Shown here one piece after another: positions 27,240 to 35,153 of a stretch of 64,000 nt of DNA. Numbering within the stretch: position 1 is the first letter of the stretch; each line of letters starts with the position of its first letter. Position numbers and translations under genes: made by a program. Source of the stretch: Arthrobacter globiformis NBRC 12137 (lineage in GTDB: Bacteria > Actinomycetota > Actinomycetes > Actinomycetales > Micrococcaceae); assembly GCF_000238915.1 (NCBI RefSeq), contig NZ_BAEG01000118.1, positions 1 through 64,000 of the forward strand, read 5' to 3'. The notes beneath the pieces are model-generated. The model saw nothing but the letters and a program-made list of their open reading frames with translations. It was not told the origin of the DNA and did not search any database.

Positions 27240-27971
27240 CTAACCTGCGAGCAGCTTTCCGATCGCACTGCGGCCCAGGTTGTCCAGCAGCTCCCGCGGA
27301 CCCGCGTAGACCTCGGCGGCCCCCACGTCGCGCAATTCCGCCTCGCTGGTGCCGCCGCAGGTCAGGGCGATGGTGGGGATGCCGAGCCTGCTGGCCGCCA
27401 TGACGTCCCACACCGCATCCCCCACGTAAACCGCGCCGGAGGCCTGAACCCCAACAGCCTCCAGCGCCGCCACCAGGATGTCCGGCTCAGGCTTGCTGTT
27501 TTCCGCATCATTGGAGCTCGTGGCGGCATCAATGAAGTCATCCGCCGACAACGCCGACCGCAACGCGTTGAGATCCTGTTCCCTCGCGGACGAGGCCAGG
27601 GCCACCGCCAGGCCGCCCTGGCGGCACTCGGCCAGCAGGTCCCGGGCCCCGTCAAAGGCGCGGAGCGATGGCCAGAACGTGCCGAAAACCCCTGAATGGG
27701 CGGACAGGATGGCCTCATCCACTTCCCTGTTCCGGGAGTCCGGCAGCAAATTGTCCACCAGACGCGCCCCGCCCATCCCCACACAGCGGTGGATCCGGGC
27801 CATGGGCACGTCGAAACCGGACTGGCGGAACGCCTGCCACCAGGCGAGAGTGTGGATATAGGCGGAGTCGATCAGCGTTCCGTCAACATCGAACAGGACA
27901 GCCTTCTCCCGGCGGCGCCCTGCCGGCGACGGACCTCCCGACTCCCTATCCACCGGCTTGTCCACCGACAC
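27240..27971 (-). CDS. HAD family hydrolase
   Basis: 243 residues from the preferred GTG at 27971. The catalytic FDVDGTLIDS (motif I), ALASSA (motif II), the Lys in NSKPEPDIL (motif III) and VGDAVWDVMAA (motif IV) are all present, with a helical cap between I and II. This is the phosphoglycolate phosphatase/beta-phosphoglucomutase-like subgroup; the substrate is unknown. The gene overlaps the end of the DUF1508 gene by about 26 bases, so they are co-transcribed. The frame extends further upstream within that gene without homology. Confidence 0.82.
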   Translation of the reverse strand: MSVDKPVDRESGGPSPAGRRREKAVLFDVDGTLIDSAYIHTLAWWQAFRQSGFDVPMARIHRCVGMGGARLVDNLLPDSRNREVDEAILSAHSGVFGTFWPSLRAFDGARDLLAECRQGGLAVALASSAREQDLNALRSALSADDFIDAATSSNDAENSKPEPDILVAALEAVGVQASGAVYVGDAVWDVMAASRLGIPTIALTCGGTSEAELRDVGAAEVYAGPRELLDNLGRSAIGKLLAG

Positions 27972-28293
27972 CCGCGCCAACCTCGGCCAGGTGCGGCGCA
28001 GGCACCCGCTGCCGGACGCTCTTCGGGGAGCCATAGCCGGCGCCAACCGTGGACTTCACTGCCTGACGCGCGGGCTTGGCGTGGCGCTTTTGCGCGGGCC
28101 GCTTGACTGCGTCCTTGGAGCAGTCACGTATCAGTCCGGTGCCGGCGATCTCCCTGGCCTGGGCAACTCCGGCAACCGCCGCGCGCTTCGTCGGGAAGGT
28201 AACGGACACCGCCATCAGTGCCCCCGCCCCGTCCAGCAGCCGGATCCTGTAACCGCCGTCGGGGGCGTCCACCAACTCGAAATATCCAGCCAA
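27946..28293 (-). CDS. DUF1508 (YegP-like) protein with basic C-terminal extension
   Basis: 115 residues. The first ~50 match the same DUF1508 family as the protein at 1797. A Lys/Arg/Ala-rich tail follows (KRPAQKRHAKPARQAV) that could bind nucleic acid or be disordered. I place the start at TTG 28293 because GGAGGAAGG lies about 8 bases upstream and the product then begins MAG-x-F like its paralogue. A GTG at 28314 would overlap the ribosome site. Confidence 0.7.
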   Translation of the reverse strand: MAGYFELVDAPDGGYRIRLLDGAGALMAVSVTFPTKRAAVAGVAQAREIAGTGLIRDCSKDAVKRPAQKRHAKPARQAVKSTVGAGYGSPKSVRQRVPAPHLAEVGAGVGGQAGG

Positions 28294-28331
28294 TTTGCCT
28301 TCCTCCTTCTTCACCCTTCGCCGAGGTGTTT

Positions 28332-28347
28332 AGTAAGTATACTTACT
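28332..28347. promoter_or_regulatory. Perfect 16-bp palindrome AGTAAGTATACTTACT
   Basis: Symmetrical AT-rich site 39 bases upstream of the DUF1508-HAD unit. It contains TATACT on both strands, so it may overlap a -10 element and act as an operator. Confidence 0.5.
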
Positions 28348-28412
28348 TACAAACCGAAGGTGAGAGGTGCCACCCAAATTCGGCTTCGAACAAGGCTGTC
28401 GGCGCCAAGCCC

Positions 28413-30218
28413 TCAGCCGGTGCCAGCCTTTGACGGGAGCGGCTTGTCGCTCCGGCGGGGCCGGTGTTGACTGAGTTCCAGTGCACTGGTCACCAGCGCG
28501 AAATGGCTGAACGCCTGCGGGGTGTTCCCGAGGTGCCGCCTACTCTGGACGCCCCATTCCTCGCTCAGCAGTCCGACGTCGTTGCGCAGCGACAGCAGCC
28601 GTTCGAACAGTTCCGTGGCCTCCCTGTGCCGGCCTGCCCCCAGCAGCGCCTCCACGAGCCAGAAGGAACAAGCAAGGAACACCCCCTCACCGCCTGGCAG
28701 TCCGTCGTCGCTCACCTGGGGCCGGTACCGGAGCACGAACCCGTCCTCCGTCAGTTCGCGCTGGATGGCCTCGATAGTGCCGATCACCCGGGGGTCGTCG
28801 GGCGGGAGGAATCCCACGCGGGGAATGAGGAGCAGGCTGGCATCGAGTTCCGGCCGGCCATAGCTCTGGGTGAAGGTGTTCCGCTCGGCGTCGAAGCCCT
28901 TAGCCATGACCTCGGCCTGGATGGTGTCACGCAGCGCCTCCCAGCGGTCCGCCGGACCGGGAAGCCTTGAATCCCGCACCCCCTTGACCATCCGGTCCGC
29001 TGCTACCCATGCCATCACCTTGGAATGGGTGAAATGGCGCCGCGGGCCGCGCATCTCCCACAGCCCGTTGTCCGGCTGGTCCCAGGCCCCTTCGAGGTAT
29101 TCCATCAGCGCCACCTGGACGTCCCAGGCTTCGTCCGTGTGCTTCAGCAGCGAGTTGCGGGTCAGGGCAAGGCAGTCCAGGACCTCACCCCACACGTCCA
29201 GCTGCAGCTGGCCGGCAGCCGCGTTGCCCACCCTGACCGGCGTCGAGTTCTCGTAGCCGGCCAGCCAGGGAAGCTCCATTTCGGGCAGCCTGCGTTCCCC
29301 GTGGATCCCGTACATGATCTGCAGGTCGGCCGGGTCCCCCGCCACGGCCCGGAGCAGCCAGTCGCGCCACGCCGCCGCCTCGGAGGTATAGCCGGCGGCC
29401 AGCAGCGCCTGGAGGGTCAGGGTGGCATCTCGGAGCCAGCAGAAGCGGTAGTCCCAGTTCCGAGGCCCGCCCAGCTGCTCCGGCAGCGACGTGGTCACGG
29501 CTGCAACGATGCCTCCGGTGGGCGCATAGGTCAGGGCCTTGAGCGTGATCAGCGAGCGCTGCACGGCGTCCTTGTACGGCCCGGTTACCTTGCACTTATC
29601 CGTCCACTCCCGCCAGAACCGTTCGGTGGAGTCAAGGACTTCCTCGGCGTCCACGGACCGGGGCCGCCGGACATGGCTGGGCGCCCAGGTCAGCACGAAC
29701 GGCACCCGTTCGCCGGCTTTCACGATGAAGTCGCTGACGGTGTGCATGCGTTCGCCGCGCAGCGGGGCGGTGGTCACCAGGTAGGCAGAATCGGGTCCCG
29801 CGATGGCGTGGAGGCCGTGGCTGTCCCGGCGCACCCAGGGCATGATGTGGCCGTAGTCGAAGCGCAGGGCCAGCTCGCTTCTCATCCTGACGTGTCCGTG
29901 CAGCCCCACCACGATCCGCACGATGTCCGCCACCTCGTCGCGGGGAGGCATGAAGTCGATGACCCGGACGGCGCCGTCATCAGTTTCCCACTCGGTTTCC
30001 AGGATGAGGGTGTGCCGCCGGTAGCGGCGCCGTGTGCAGCCGCCGCCACCTGCCGGGGCGAGGAGCCAGCGGCCGGCTTCGGGGGTGTCCAGGAGTGCAT
30101 TGAAGCATGCCGGCGAATCGAACCGGGGCAGGCACAGCCAGTCAATCGACCCTTCAGTGCTGACCAGGGCCGCCGTGTGCAGGTCGCCGACCACCGCATA
30201 ATCCTCGATGCCTACCAT
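28413..30218 (-). CDS. Glycoside hydrolase family 15 protein (glucoamylase/trehalase-like)
   Basis: 601 residues. It opens with IEDYAVVGDLHTAALVSTEGSIDWLC, typical of the bacterial GH15 branch. The (alpha/alpha)6 barrel segments NWDYRFCWLRDATLTLQAL and LLSEEWGVQSR carry the likely catalytic Glu residues. No signal peptide, so it is cytoplasmic. Members of this branch in actinobacteria include trehalases, and glucoamylase is an alternative. The frame extends 77 codons upstream but homology begins at the ATG at 30218. It is divergent from the GAF-ANTAR gene. Confidence 0.88.
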   Translation of the reverse strand: MVGIEDYAVVGDLHTAALVSTEGSIDWLCLPRFDSPACFNALLDTPEAGRWLLAPAGGGGCTRRRYRRHTLILETEWETDDGAVRVIDFMPPRDEVADIVRIVVGLHGHVRMRSELALRFDYGHIMPWVRRDSHGLHAIAGPDSAYLVTTAPLRGERMHTVSDFIVKAGERVPFVLTWAPSHVRRPRSVDAEEVLDSTERFWREWTDKCKVTGPYKDAVQRSLITLKALTYAPTGGIVAAVTTSLPEQLGGPRNWDYRFCWLRDATLTLQALLAAGYTSEAAAWRDWLLRAVAGDPADLQIMYGIHGERRLPEMELPWLAGYENSTPVRVGNAAAGQLQLDVWGEVLDCLALTRNSLLKHTDEAWDVQVALMEYLEGAWDQPDNGLWEMRGPRRHFTHSKVMAWVAADRMVKGVRDSRLPGPADRWEALRDTIQAEVMAKGFDAERNTFTQSYGRPELDASLLLIPRVGFLPPDDPRVIGTIEAIQRELTEDGFVLRYRPQVSDDGLPGGEGVFLACSFWLVEALLGAGRHREATELFERLLSLRNDVGLLSEEWGVQSRRHLGNTPQAFSHFALVTSALELSQHRPRRSDKPLPSKAGTG

Positions 30219-30352
30219 GCCCTTACAGTGCCACAGCAGGCCCCGCGGCACGAGGGGGTACCGGGTGTAGCCTGAAGTGAGGCGGAGCGGCCGCCGGAGT
30301 CTTGCCCGGTCACCCGGCCCAGCCGGTTTGCAGGGCGGAAGTGGAGCCTCGA

Positions 30353-31087
30353 GTGGATAGTCGCCTGAGCGAAGCCGACGTGGTGGGGCGCGTCCAGGAC
30401 ATGTTGCTGGACACCCAGGATGTCCAGGATTTCCTCGAAGAGCTGGCACGGTTCTCGGCCGAGAGCATGTCGGGACCGCACGGCCAGATCTATTCCGGCA
30501 TTACCCTCCTGCGGCACCGTTCGGCCGCCACCGTGGCCAGCAGCGGTGAGCACGCCCAGGCACTGGACGAAATCCAGTACCAGTTTGGCGACGGCCCCTG
30601 CCTTCGCTCCTGCCGCGAGGGTGTCCTGGTCCACGTTCCGGACTTCGAGCTCGACACCGAATTCCCGGATTACAATGACACCGTCCTGAAAAACGGCATC
30701 CGTTCGGTTCTGGCGGTCCCCTTCGAACTGCCGGGCGCCGACGCACGGGCCGGACTCAACCTGTACTCCGAGAAGCCGAACGTCTTTGACGCGGCCGCCG
30801 TGGAGAGCGCCATCAGCTACGTCCGCCAGGCCTCCAAGGGTCTCCGGCTCGCGGTCATGCTCGCCCAACGCAACGACCACGCCGCCAACCTCAGGCGGGC
30901 GATGGAGTCACGGACCATCATCGACACCGCTGTCGGGATCATCATTGCGCAGAACCGCTGCAGCCAGGAAGACGCCATCAACCTGATCAAGTCGGCGTCC
31001 AGTACGCGCAACCTGAAGCTGCGCGACGTCGCTGCGGCCATCGTTGACTCTGCCGGCGGCGGCCCACTGACAACCCACTTCGAGTGA
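30353..31087 (+). CDS. GAF-ANTAR domain transcription antitermination regulator
   Basis: 244 residues. A GAF sensor domain (~25-165; GITLLRHRSAATVASS, FGDGPCLRSCREG) precedes an ANTAR RNA-binding domain (~180-235; AMESRTIIDTAVGIIIAQNRCSQEDAINLIKSASS core). ANTAR domains bind paired hairpins in leader RNAs and block termination. It is paralogous to the protein at 41750. GTG 30353 is preferred because GGAG lies 6 bases upstream; longer frames exist. Its signal is unknown. Confidence 0.85.
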   Translation: MDSRLSEADVVGRVQDMLLDTQDVQDFLEELARFSAESMSGPHGQIYSGITLLRHRSAATVASSGEHAQALDEIQYQFGDGPCLRSCREGVLVHVPDFELDTEFPDYNDTVLKNGIRSVLAVPFELPGADARAGLNLYSEKPNVFDAAAVESAISYVRQASKGLRLAVMLAQRNDHAANLRRAMESRTIIDTAVGIIIAQNRCSQEDAINLIKSASSTRNLKLRDVAAAIVDSAGGGPLTTHFE

Positions 31088-31097
31088 CGCCCGACAG

Positions 31098-31835
31098 GTG
31101 AACATCCACATCGGCACGTCGGGCTGGAGCTACGACCACTGGGAAAATGTGCTTTACCCGCCGGGGCTCCCCACCCGGGAGCGGCTGCAATACTACGTGG
31201 CAAGATTCAGCACGGTGGAGCTCAATGCCAGCTTCTACCGCTGGCCGCGGGACACCACGTTCGCCGGCTGGCGGACCCGGCTTCCGGCCGGTTTTTCGCT
31301 GTCCGTCAAAGCCCCCCGCGGGCTCACCCACGGCAAGAAGCTGTACGGCCCGGAAGTCTGGATCGAACGCATCTCGCGGTGTTGGCACGAGCTCGGCGAC
31401 AAGCGCGCGGTGCTGCTGGTGCAGCTGCCTCCCGGCATGGCCAGGGATGACGCCCGGCTGGACTACTTCCTCGGCGCCATGCCCGAGTGGATTCGGGTGG
31501 CCGTGGAGTTCCGGCATCCCAGCTGGGAGCATCCGGAGGTGTACGGACTGCTGGAACGGCACCAGGCTGCGTACACCGTCATGAGCGGCGCCAATCTACC
31601 CTGCAACCTCCAGGCGACCGCACCGTTCGTCTACGTCAGGCTGCACGGGCCCGACCACCAGCACCTGTACGGCGGTTCCTACTCGGATGAGGAACTGGGC
31701 TGGTGGGCGGACAGGATCCGGGAGTGGCGCAGCTCCGGAAAGGAAGTCTTCGCCTATTTCAACAACGACGGCGGCGGCAACGCCGTGCGCAACGCGGCCA
31801 CCCTGCGCGGCATGTTGGGAGACGGCGGCGAGTAA
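31098..31835 (+). CDS. DUF72 domain protein
   Basis: 245 residues of the DUF72 family, a TIM-barrel of unknown function. Visible markers are the opening IHIGTSGWSYDHW, SFYRWPR, the strongly conserved VEFRHPSWE, and VYVRLHG near the C-terminus, ending with FAYFNNDGGGNAVRNA. GTG start at 31098, 10 bases after the GAF-ANTAR stop, suggesting co-transcription. Confidence 0.88.
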   Translation: MNIHIGTSGWSYDHWENVLYPPGLPTRERLQYYVARFSTVELNASFYRWPRDTTFAGWRTRLPAGFSLSVKAPRGLTHGKKLYGPEVWIERISRCWHELGDKRAVLLVQLPPGMARDDARLDYFLGAMPEWIRVAVEFRHPSWEHPEVYGLLERHQAAYTVMSGANLPCNLQATAPFVYVRLHGPDHQHLYGGSYSDEELGWWADRIREWRSSGKEVFAYFNNDGGGNAVRNAATLRGMLGDGGE

Positions 31836-31847
31836 CAGAGCGCGGGC

Positions 31848-31870
31848 GGGCAGCCCATGGGCGGCTGCCC
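31848..31870 (+). terminator. Short hairpin after the DUF72 gene
   Basis: Perfect 8-bp arms GGGCAGCC (31848-31855) and GGCTGCCC (31863-31870) between the DUF72 stop and the next ATG. Confidence 0.5.
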
Positions 31871-31887
31871 TGTGGCAGAGTGAAGGC

Positions 31888-32961
31888 ATGGACATGGCGT
31901 CGCAGGAATCACCGTTGTCAGGGACGAGTTTGTCAGGGACGCGCGTCTTCCGCCTGGCCCACTGGCTATCCGACTCGATCAATACGGCGCGCCTGAAACT
32001 GGCGCGCCGCTGGAAGTTTGAGCCCAAGACGATCGCCTACCAGGGCTACGGCTCCACCGAGTGGGTCCGTGTCCTGGGCAGGGTGGTGCTGGCCAGCAAG
32101 CCCGTGCCCGGCAGCCGCGCTGACCATGCCGCCCGGAACGGCACCGAAAATGTACGTGGCTGGCGCGCCTTCACCAGCGTTCCCATCCCCCGTTCCGAAG
32201 TGGAGATCGAGGTGGGCGGAACGGTCACGAAGGTCAAGGCCGACCGGGGCGGGCTGGTGGACATCGACATACCGGTGTCCCTCGCACCGGGCTGGCACAC
32301 CGCCATACTCCGCTCCCCGGATGCCGAACCGGCGGAGGCAAGCATTCTTGTCATTGCCCCGGACACGAAATTTGGCATCGTCTCCGATATTGACGACACC
32401 GTCATGGTGACGGCCTTGCCCCGGCCGTTCCTGGCACTCTGGAACACCTTTGTGCTGAGCGAGCGGGCCAGGATGGCCACCCCGGGGATGGCGGTGCTGC
32501 TGGACCGGCTCACCGTTGAGCATCCCGACGCGCCGGTCATCTATCTCTCGACGGGCCCCTGGAACGCTGCGCCCACCCTCGCGCGGTTCCTGACCCGGAA
32601 CATGTACCCGGCCGGCCCGCTGCTCCTGACGGACTGGGGGCTGACGCAGGACCGCTGGTTCCGCAGCGGCCAGGAGCACAAGCGCCGCAACCTTGAGCGG
32701 CTGGCGGCCGAGTTCCCGCATATGCGCTGGCTCCTGATTGGCGACAACGGCCAGCACGACGAGCAGATCTACTCGCAGTTCACGCAGCACAACGCGGACA
32801 AGGTGGCGGCCATCGCCATCCGGCAGCTGTCCGTGAGCGAAGCCGTCTTCGCCGGCGGCCATTCCGAGGACGGCGACCACAGCGCCTCGACGGTGCCGTG
32901 GATCTACTCTCCCGACGGGGCCGGCATAGCCCGCCAGCTCCGGGAGCTCGAACTCCTCTAG
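31888..32961 (+). CDS. APP1-type phosphatase domain protein (DUF2183)
   Basis: 357 residues. The conserved catalytic SDIDDTVM (~residues 165-172) and IYLSTGPWN plus LLTDWGL belong to the catalytic domain shared with yeast phosphatidate phosphatase APP1. An N-terminal beta-rich region precedes it. It probably dephosphorylates a lipid or other phosphate ester. Start chosen at ATG 31888 (GAAGG upstream); an ATG two codons later is possible. The gene ends in a tandem array that repeats its TAG stop in frame. Confidence 0.85.
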   Translation: MDMASQESPLSGTSLSGTRVFRLAHWLSDSINTARLKLARRWKFEPKTIAYQGYGSTEWVRVLGRVVLASKPVPGSRADHAARNGTENVRGWRAFTSVPIPRSEVEIEVGGTVTKVKADRGGLVDIDIPVSLAPGWHTAILRSPDAEPAEASILVIAPDTKFGIVSDIDDTVMVTALPRPFLALWNTFVLSERARMATPGMAVLLDRLTVEHPDAPVIYLSTGPWNAAPTLARFLTRNMYPAGPLLLTDWGLTQDRWFRSGQEHKRRNLERLAAEFPHMRWLLIGDNGQHDEQIYSQFTQHNADKVAAIAIRQLSVSEAVFAGGHSEDGDHSASTVPWIYSPDGAGIARQLRELELL

Positions 32962-33025
32962 GTGCCCGTGTTGCGCCAGGTGCCCGGACGGCTCTAGGTG
33001 CCCGGACGGCTCTAGGTGACCGGAC
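32955..33025. repeat. 18-bp tandem repeat containing TAG on both strands
   Basis: GGTGCCCGGACGGCTCTA occurs exactly twice (32979-32996, 32997-33014), and the flanks (CTCTAGGTGCCC at 32956, GGTGACCGG at 33015) are partial copies. It gives in-frame TAG codons at 32959, 32995 and 33013 for the phosphatase gene. Its CTAG also supplies the stop of the opposing beta-glucosidase gene. Confidence 0.85.
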
Positions 33026-34565
33026 CGCCGTCGGACATTCCGCCGTCGGAGATCCCGGCGTCTGTCAGCGCGCCGTCCGTCCCTGCTGCCGCAGCCGCGA
33101 CGGCGGCATCCGCGGACGCTGCCAGCTTCCGTTCCTCCTGGAGTTCCTGGAACCAGTAGAACGAGGCCTTGGGCGTGCGCACCTGCGTCTCGAAATCCAC
33201 GTGCACCAGGCCGAACGGCTGTTTGTAGCCGCCCGACCATTCGAAGTTGTCCATGAATGACCAGACGTAGTAGCCGCGCAGGTCGATCGCCTCTGCCTCA
33301 CCGCCGGGGGCCGTGGCACGGAGGGCGGTGCCGAGGTGGTCGGAGAGGTAGCGGAGCCGCCGCTCGTCGGGGATGAAGGTCCGGTTGGCTGACTTGTCGC
33401 GGACCTTGACGTCAACAAAGCTCGCCCCGCCCTCGGTGATGATCACCGGCGGGAGTTTCGGGTACCGTTCGGCCATCTCCTTGAGCGCCACGGCCATGTA
33501 TTCCGGTTTCACGGGCCACCCGTAGGCAGTGGTTTCGGTGTCCGGCCACGGCTCAATGTGCAGCGGCGCGCCGGGCGTGGCGTCCCTGAGGTCATCCCCC
33601 ATCGCCTCGGCCATGGCCGCCGGAACGGGGCTGTCGCCGCCGCCTGCCGCCACCCGGGTAGGCATGTAGTAGTTCAGGCCGTAGAAGTCCAGCGGCTGGG
33701 AGATGACGGCCATGTCCTCGTCAGGATGCTCGAAGGACGAAAAGAGCTTCGCCGCCCGGATGAGGTCCGGATACTTTCCGGTGAGCACCGGGTCCGCGTA
33801 GAGCCGGTTCTGTGCCACATCCATGGCTCCCGCACTGATCCAGTCGAGGGGGTTGCCGGAGTTGGGCACCACGGGCGAGTACACGTTGGTCATGCCGATT
33901 TCGCCGGGCACCTTCGCTGCCCGCAGTGCCTGCAGCGCCAGGCCGTGGCCCAGCAGCTGGTGGTGCACGGTGGGCAGGCCATTTGCGAAGTCGGCCTTCC
34001 CCGGGGAGTGCAGGCCCAGGGCATAGCCGTTGGTGGTCACGGTAGCTGGCTCGTTGATGGTCACCCAACGCGCCACCCGGTCCCCGTACGCCGCCGCAGC
34101 GATGGCGGCAAACTCGCCCAGCCGGTAGGCCGTGTCCCGGTTGAGCCAGCCGCCGTCCTCGTCGAGGGCCAGCGGCGTGTCCCAGTGGTAGAGGGTGACC
34201 ATCGGTGAAATTTCGTTGGCCAGCAGCTCGTCCAGCAGCCGGTCATAGAAGTCGAGCCCGGCCCGGTTCACCGCTCCGCGGCCATCCGGCTGGATCCGCG
34301 GCCACGCCAGTGAGAACCGGTAGGAATCGACGCCCAGCTCCTTCATGAGGGCCACGTCCTGCGGCATGCGGTGGTAGTGGTCGCACGCCACGGCCGGGCT
34401 GTGGCCGTCCACGATCGTCCCGGGTTTTGCTGCGAAGACGTCCCAGCCGGCGGGACCACGGCCGTCCTCGTCCAGCGCCCCTTCAATCTGGAACGCTGCT
34501 GTGGCCACCCCAAGGGTGAATCCGGTCGGAACCATAGCGGCCAAGTCTTTGGCGGAAGGATGCAT
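33012..34565 (-). CDS. GH1 family beta-glucosidase
   Basis: 517 residues. The acid/base Glu is in TINEP (Glu172). The nucleophile Glu is in ITEGG (Glu378), where the family usually has ITENG. FTLGVATAAFQIEGA is the GH1 N-terminal signature and YYVWSFMDNFEWSGGY the late substrate-binding segment. No signal peptide, so intracellular cleavage of beta-glucosides or phospho-free oligosaccharides is likely. The last ~40 residues are Ala- and Gly/Asp-rich and end in the tandem repeat shared with the opposing gene. Confidence 0.93.
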   Translation of the reverse strand: MHPSAKDLAAMVPTGFTLGVATAAFQIEGALDEDGRGPAGWDVFAAKPGTIVDGHSPAVACDHYHRMPQDVALMKELGVDSYRFSLAWPRIQPDGRGAVNRAGLDFYDRLLDELLANEISPMVTLYHWDTPLALDEDGGWLNRDTAYRLGEFAAIAAAAYGDRVARWVTINEPATVTTNGYALGLHSPGKADFANGLPTVHHQLLGHGLALQALRAAKVPGEIGMTNVYSPVVPNSGNPLDWISAGAMDVAQNRLYADPVLTGKYPDLIRAAKLFSSFEHPDEDMAVISQPLDFYGLNYYMPTRVAAGGGDSPVPAAMAEAMGDDLRDATPGAPLHIEPWPDTETTAYGWPVKPEYMAVALKEMAERYPKLPPVIITEGGASFVDVKVRDKSANRTFIPDERRLRYLSDHLGTALRATAPGGEAEAIDLRGYYVWSFMDNFEWSGGYKQPFGLVHVDFETQVRTPKASFYWFQELQEERKLAASADAAVAAAAAGTDGALTDAGISDGGMSDGGPVT

Positions 34566-34631
34566 CGCTGGACCTCTGTGACGTTGTGGACGGCCGGTAG
34601 GCCAAAACTTCAGATTTCCGGAGTCTACCGC

Positions 34632-35024
34632 TCAGGGCGCCGCACTGCCCGGGTTGATCACGGAAATCACGTTGCCGGCCGGATCCTTGAACCAGGCGAT
34701 GTCCGGTCCCATCCCCCGGGCTATTCCTTTTTCGTCCGTGGGCAGGTTGGGATCGTCATAGATCTTGGTCTGGACGCCCGCCGCGTTGAGCTCATCGACG
34801 GCTGCCTCGACGTCGTCGACCACAAGGTTCAGGACGGTGAAGGTGGCCGGCTCATGGTTGTCCTTGGGGTAGACAAAAATCCGGTGGCCCTCGGGCATGG
34901 ACAGCTCCAGCGTGCCCATCGCGCCGTCGGACACGGCCAGGCCCAGCGTCTGCCCGTAAAACTCCCTGGCGCGCGCCACGTCGTCGACGCTGAAGCTGGA
35001 AAATGAACCCTTGGGCGCAAACAT
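34632..35024 (-). CDS. VOC family protein
   Basis: 130 residues with two vicinal-oxygen-chelate modules: SFSVDDVARAREFYGQTLGL and later NLVVDDVEAAVDELNAAG, ending IAWFKDPAGNVISVI. Such proteins act on diverse substrates; none can be inferred here. It lies between the beta-glucosidase and the divergent AAA ATPase. Confidence 0.85.
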   Translation of the reverse strand: MFAPKGSFSSFSVDDVARAREFYGQTLGLAVSDGAMGTLELSMPEGHRIFVYPKDNHEPATFTVLNLVVDDVEAAVDELNAAGVQTKIYDDPNLPTDEKGIARGMGPDIAWFKDPAGNVISVINPGSAAP

Positions 35025-35153
35025 GGCCTTCTCCTTCGATGGCTCCAGTGCTTCGGCGGCTCAGGAGGACTGCGGCGCCTCCGGACTGCGGTACCTCCCA
35101 GAATGGCACAGGCCCAGGGCCGCTGACGAGTGGCCGCTGGTAGGGTCTGCGAC

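Noticed and set aside
30112..30132. GAATCGAACCGGG resembling a tRNA T-loop in reverse
   Set aside because: It encodes part of the GH15 N-terminus (PRFDSP) and has no matching tRNA arms.
32955..33025. Short regularly repeated units as a CRISPR array
   Set aside because: Units are contiguous without spacers and too few; there are no cas genes in the window.
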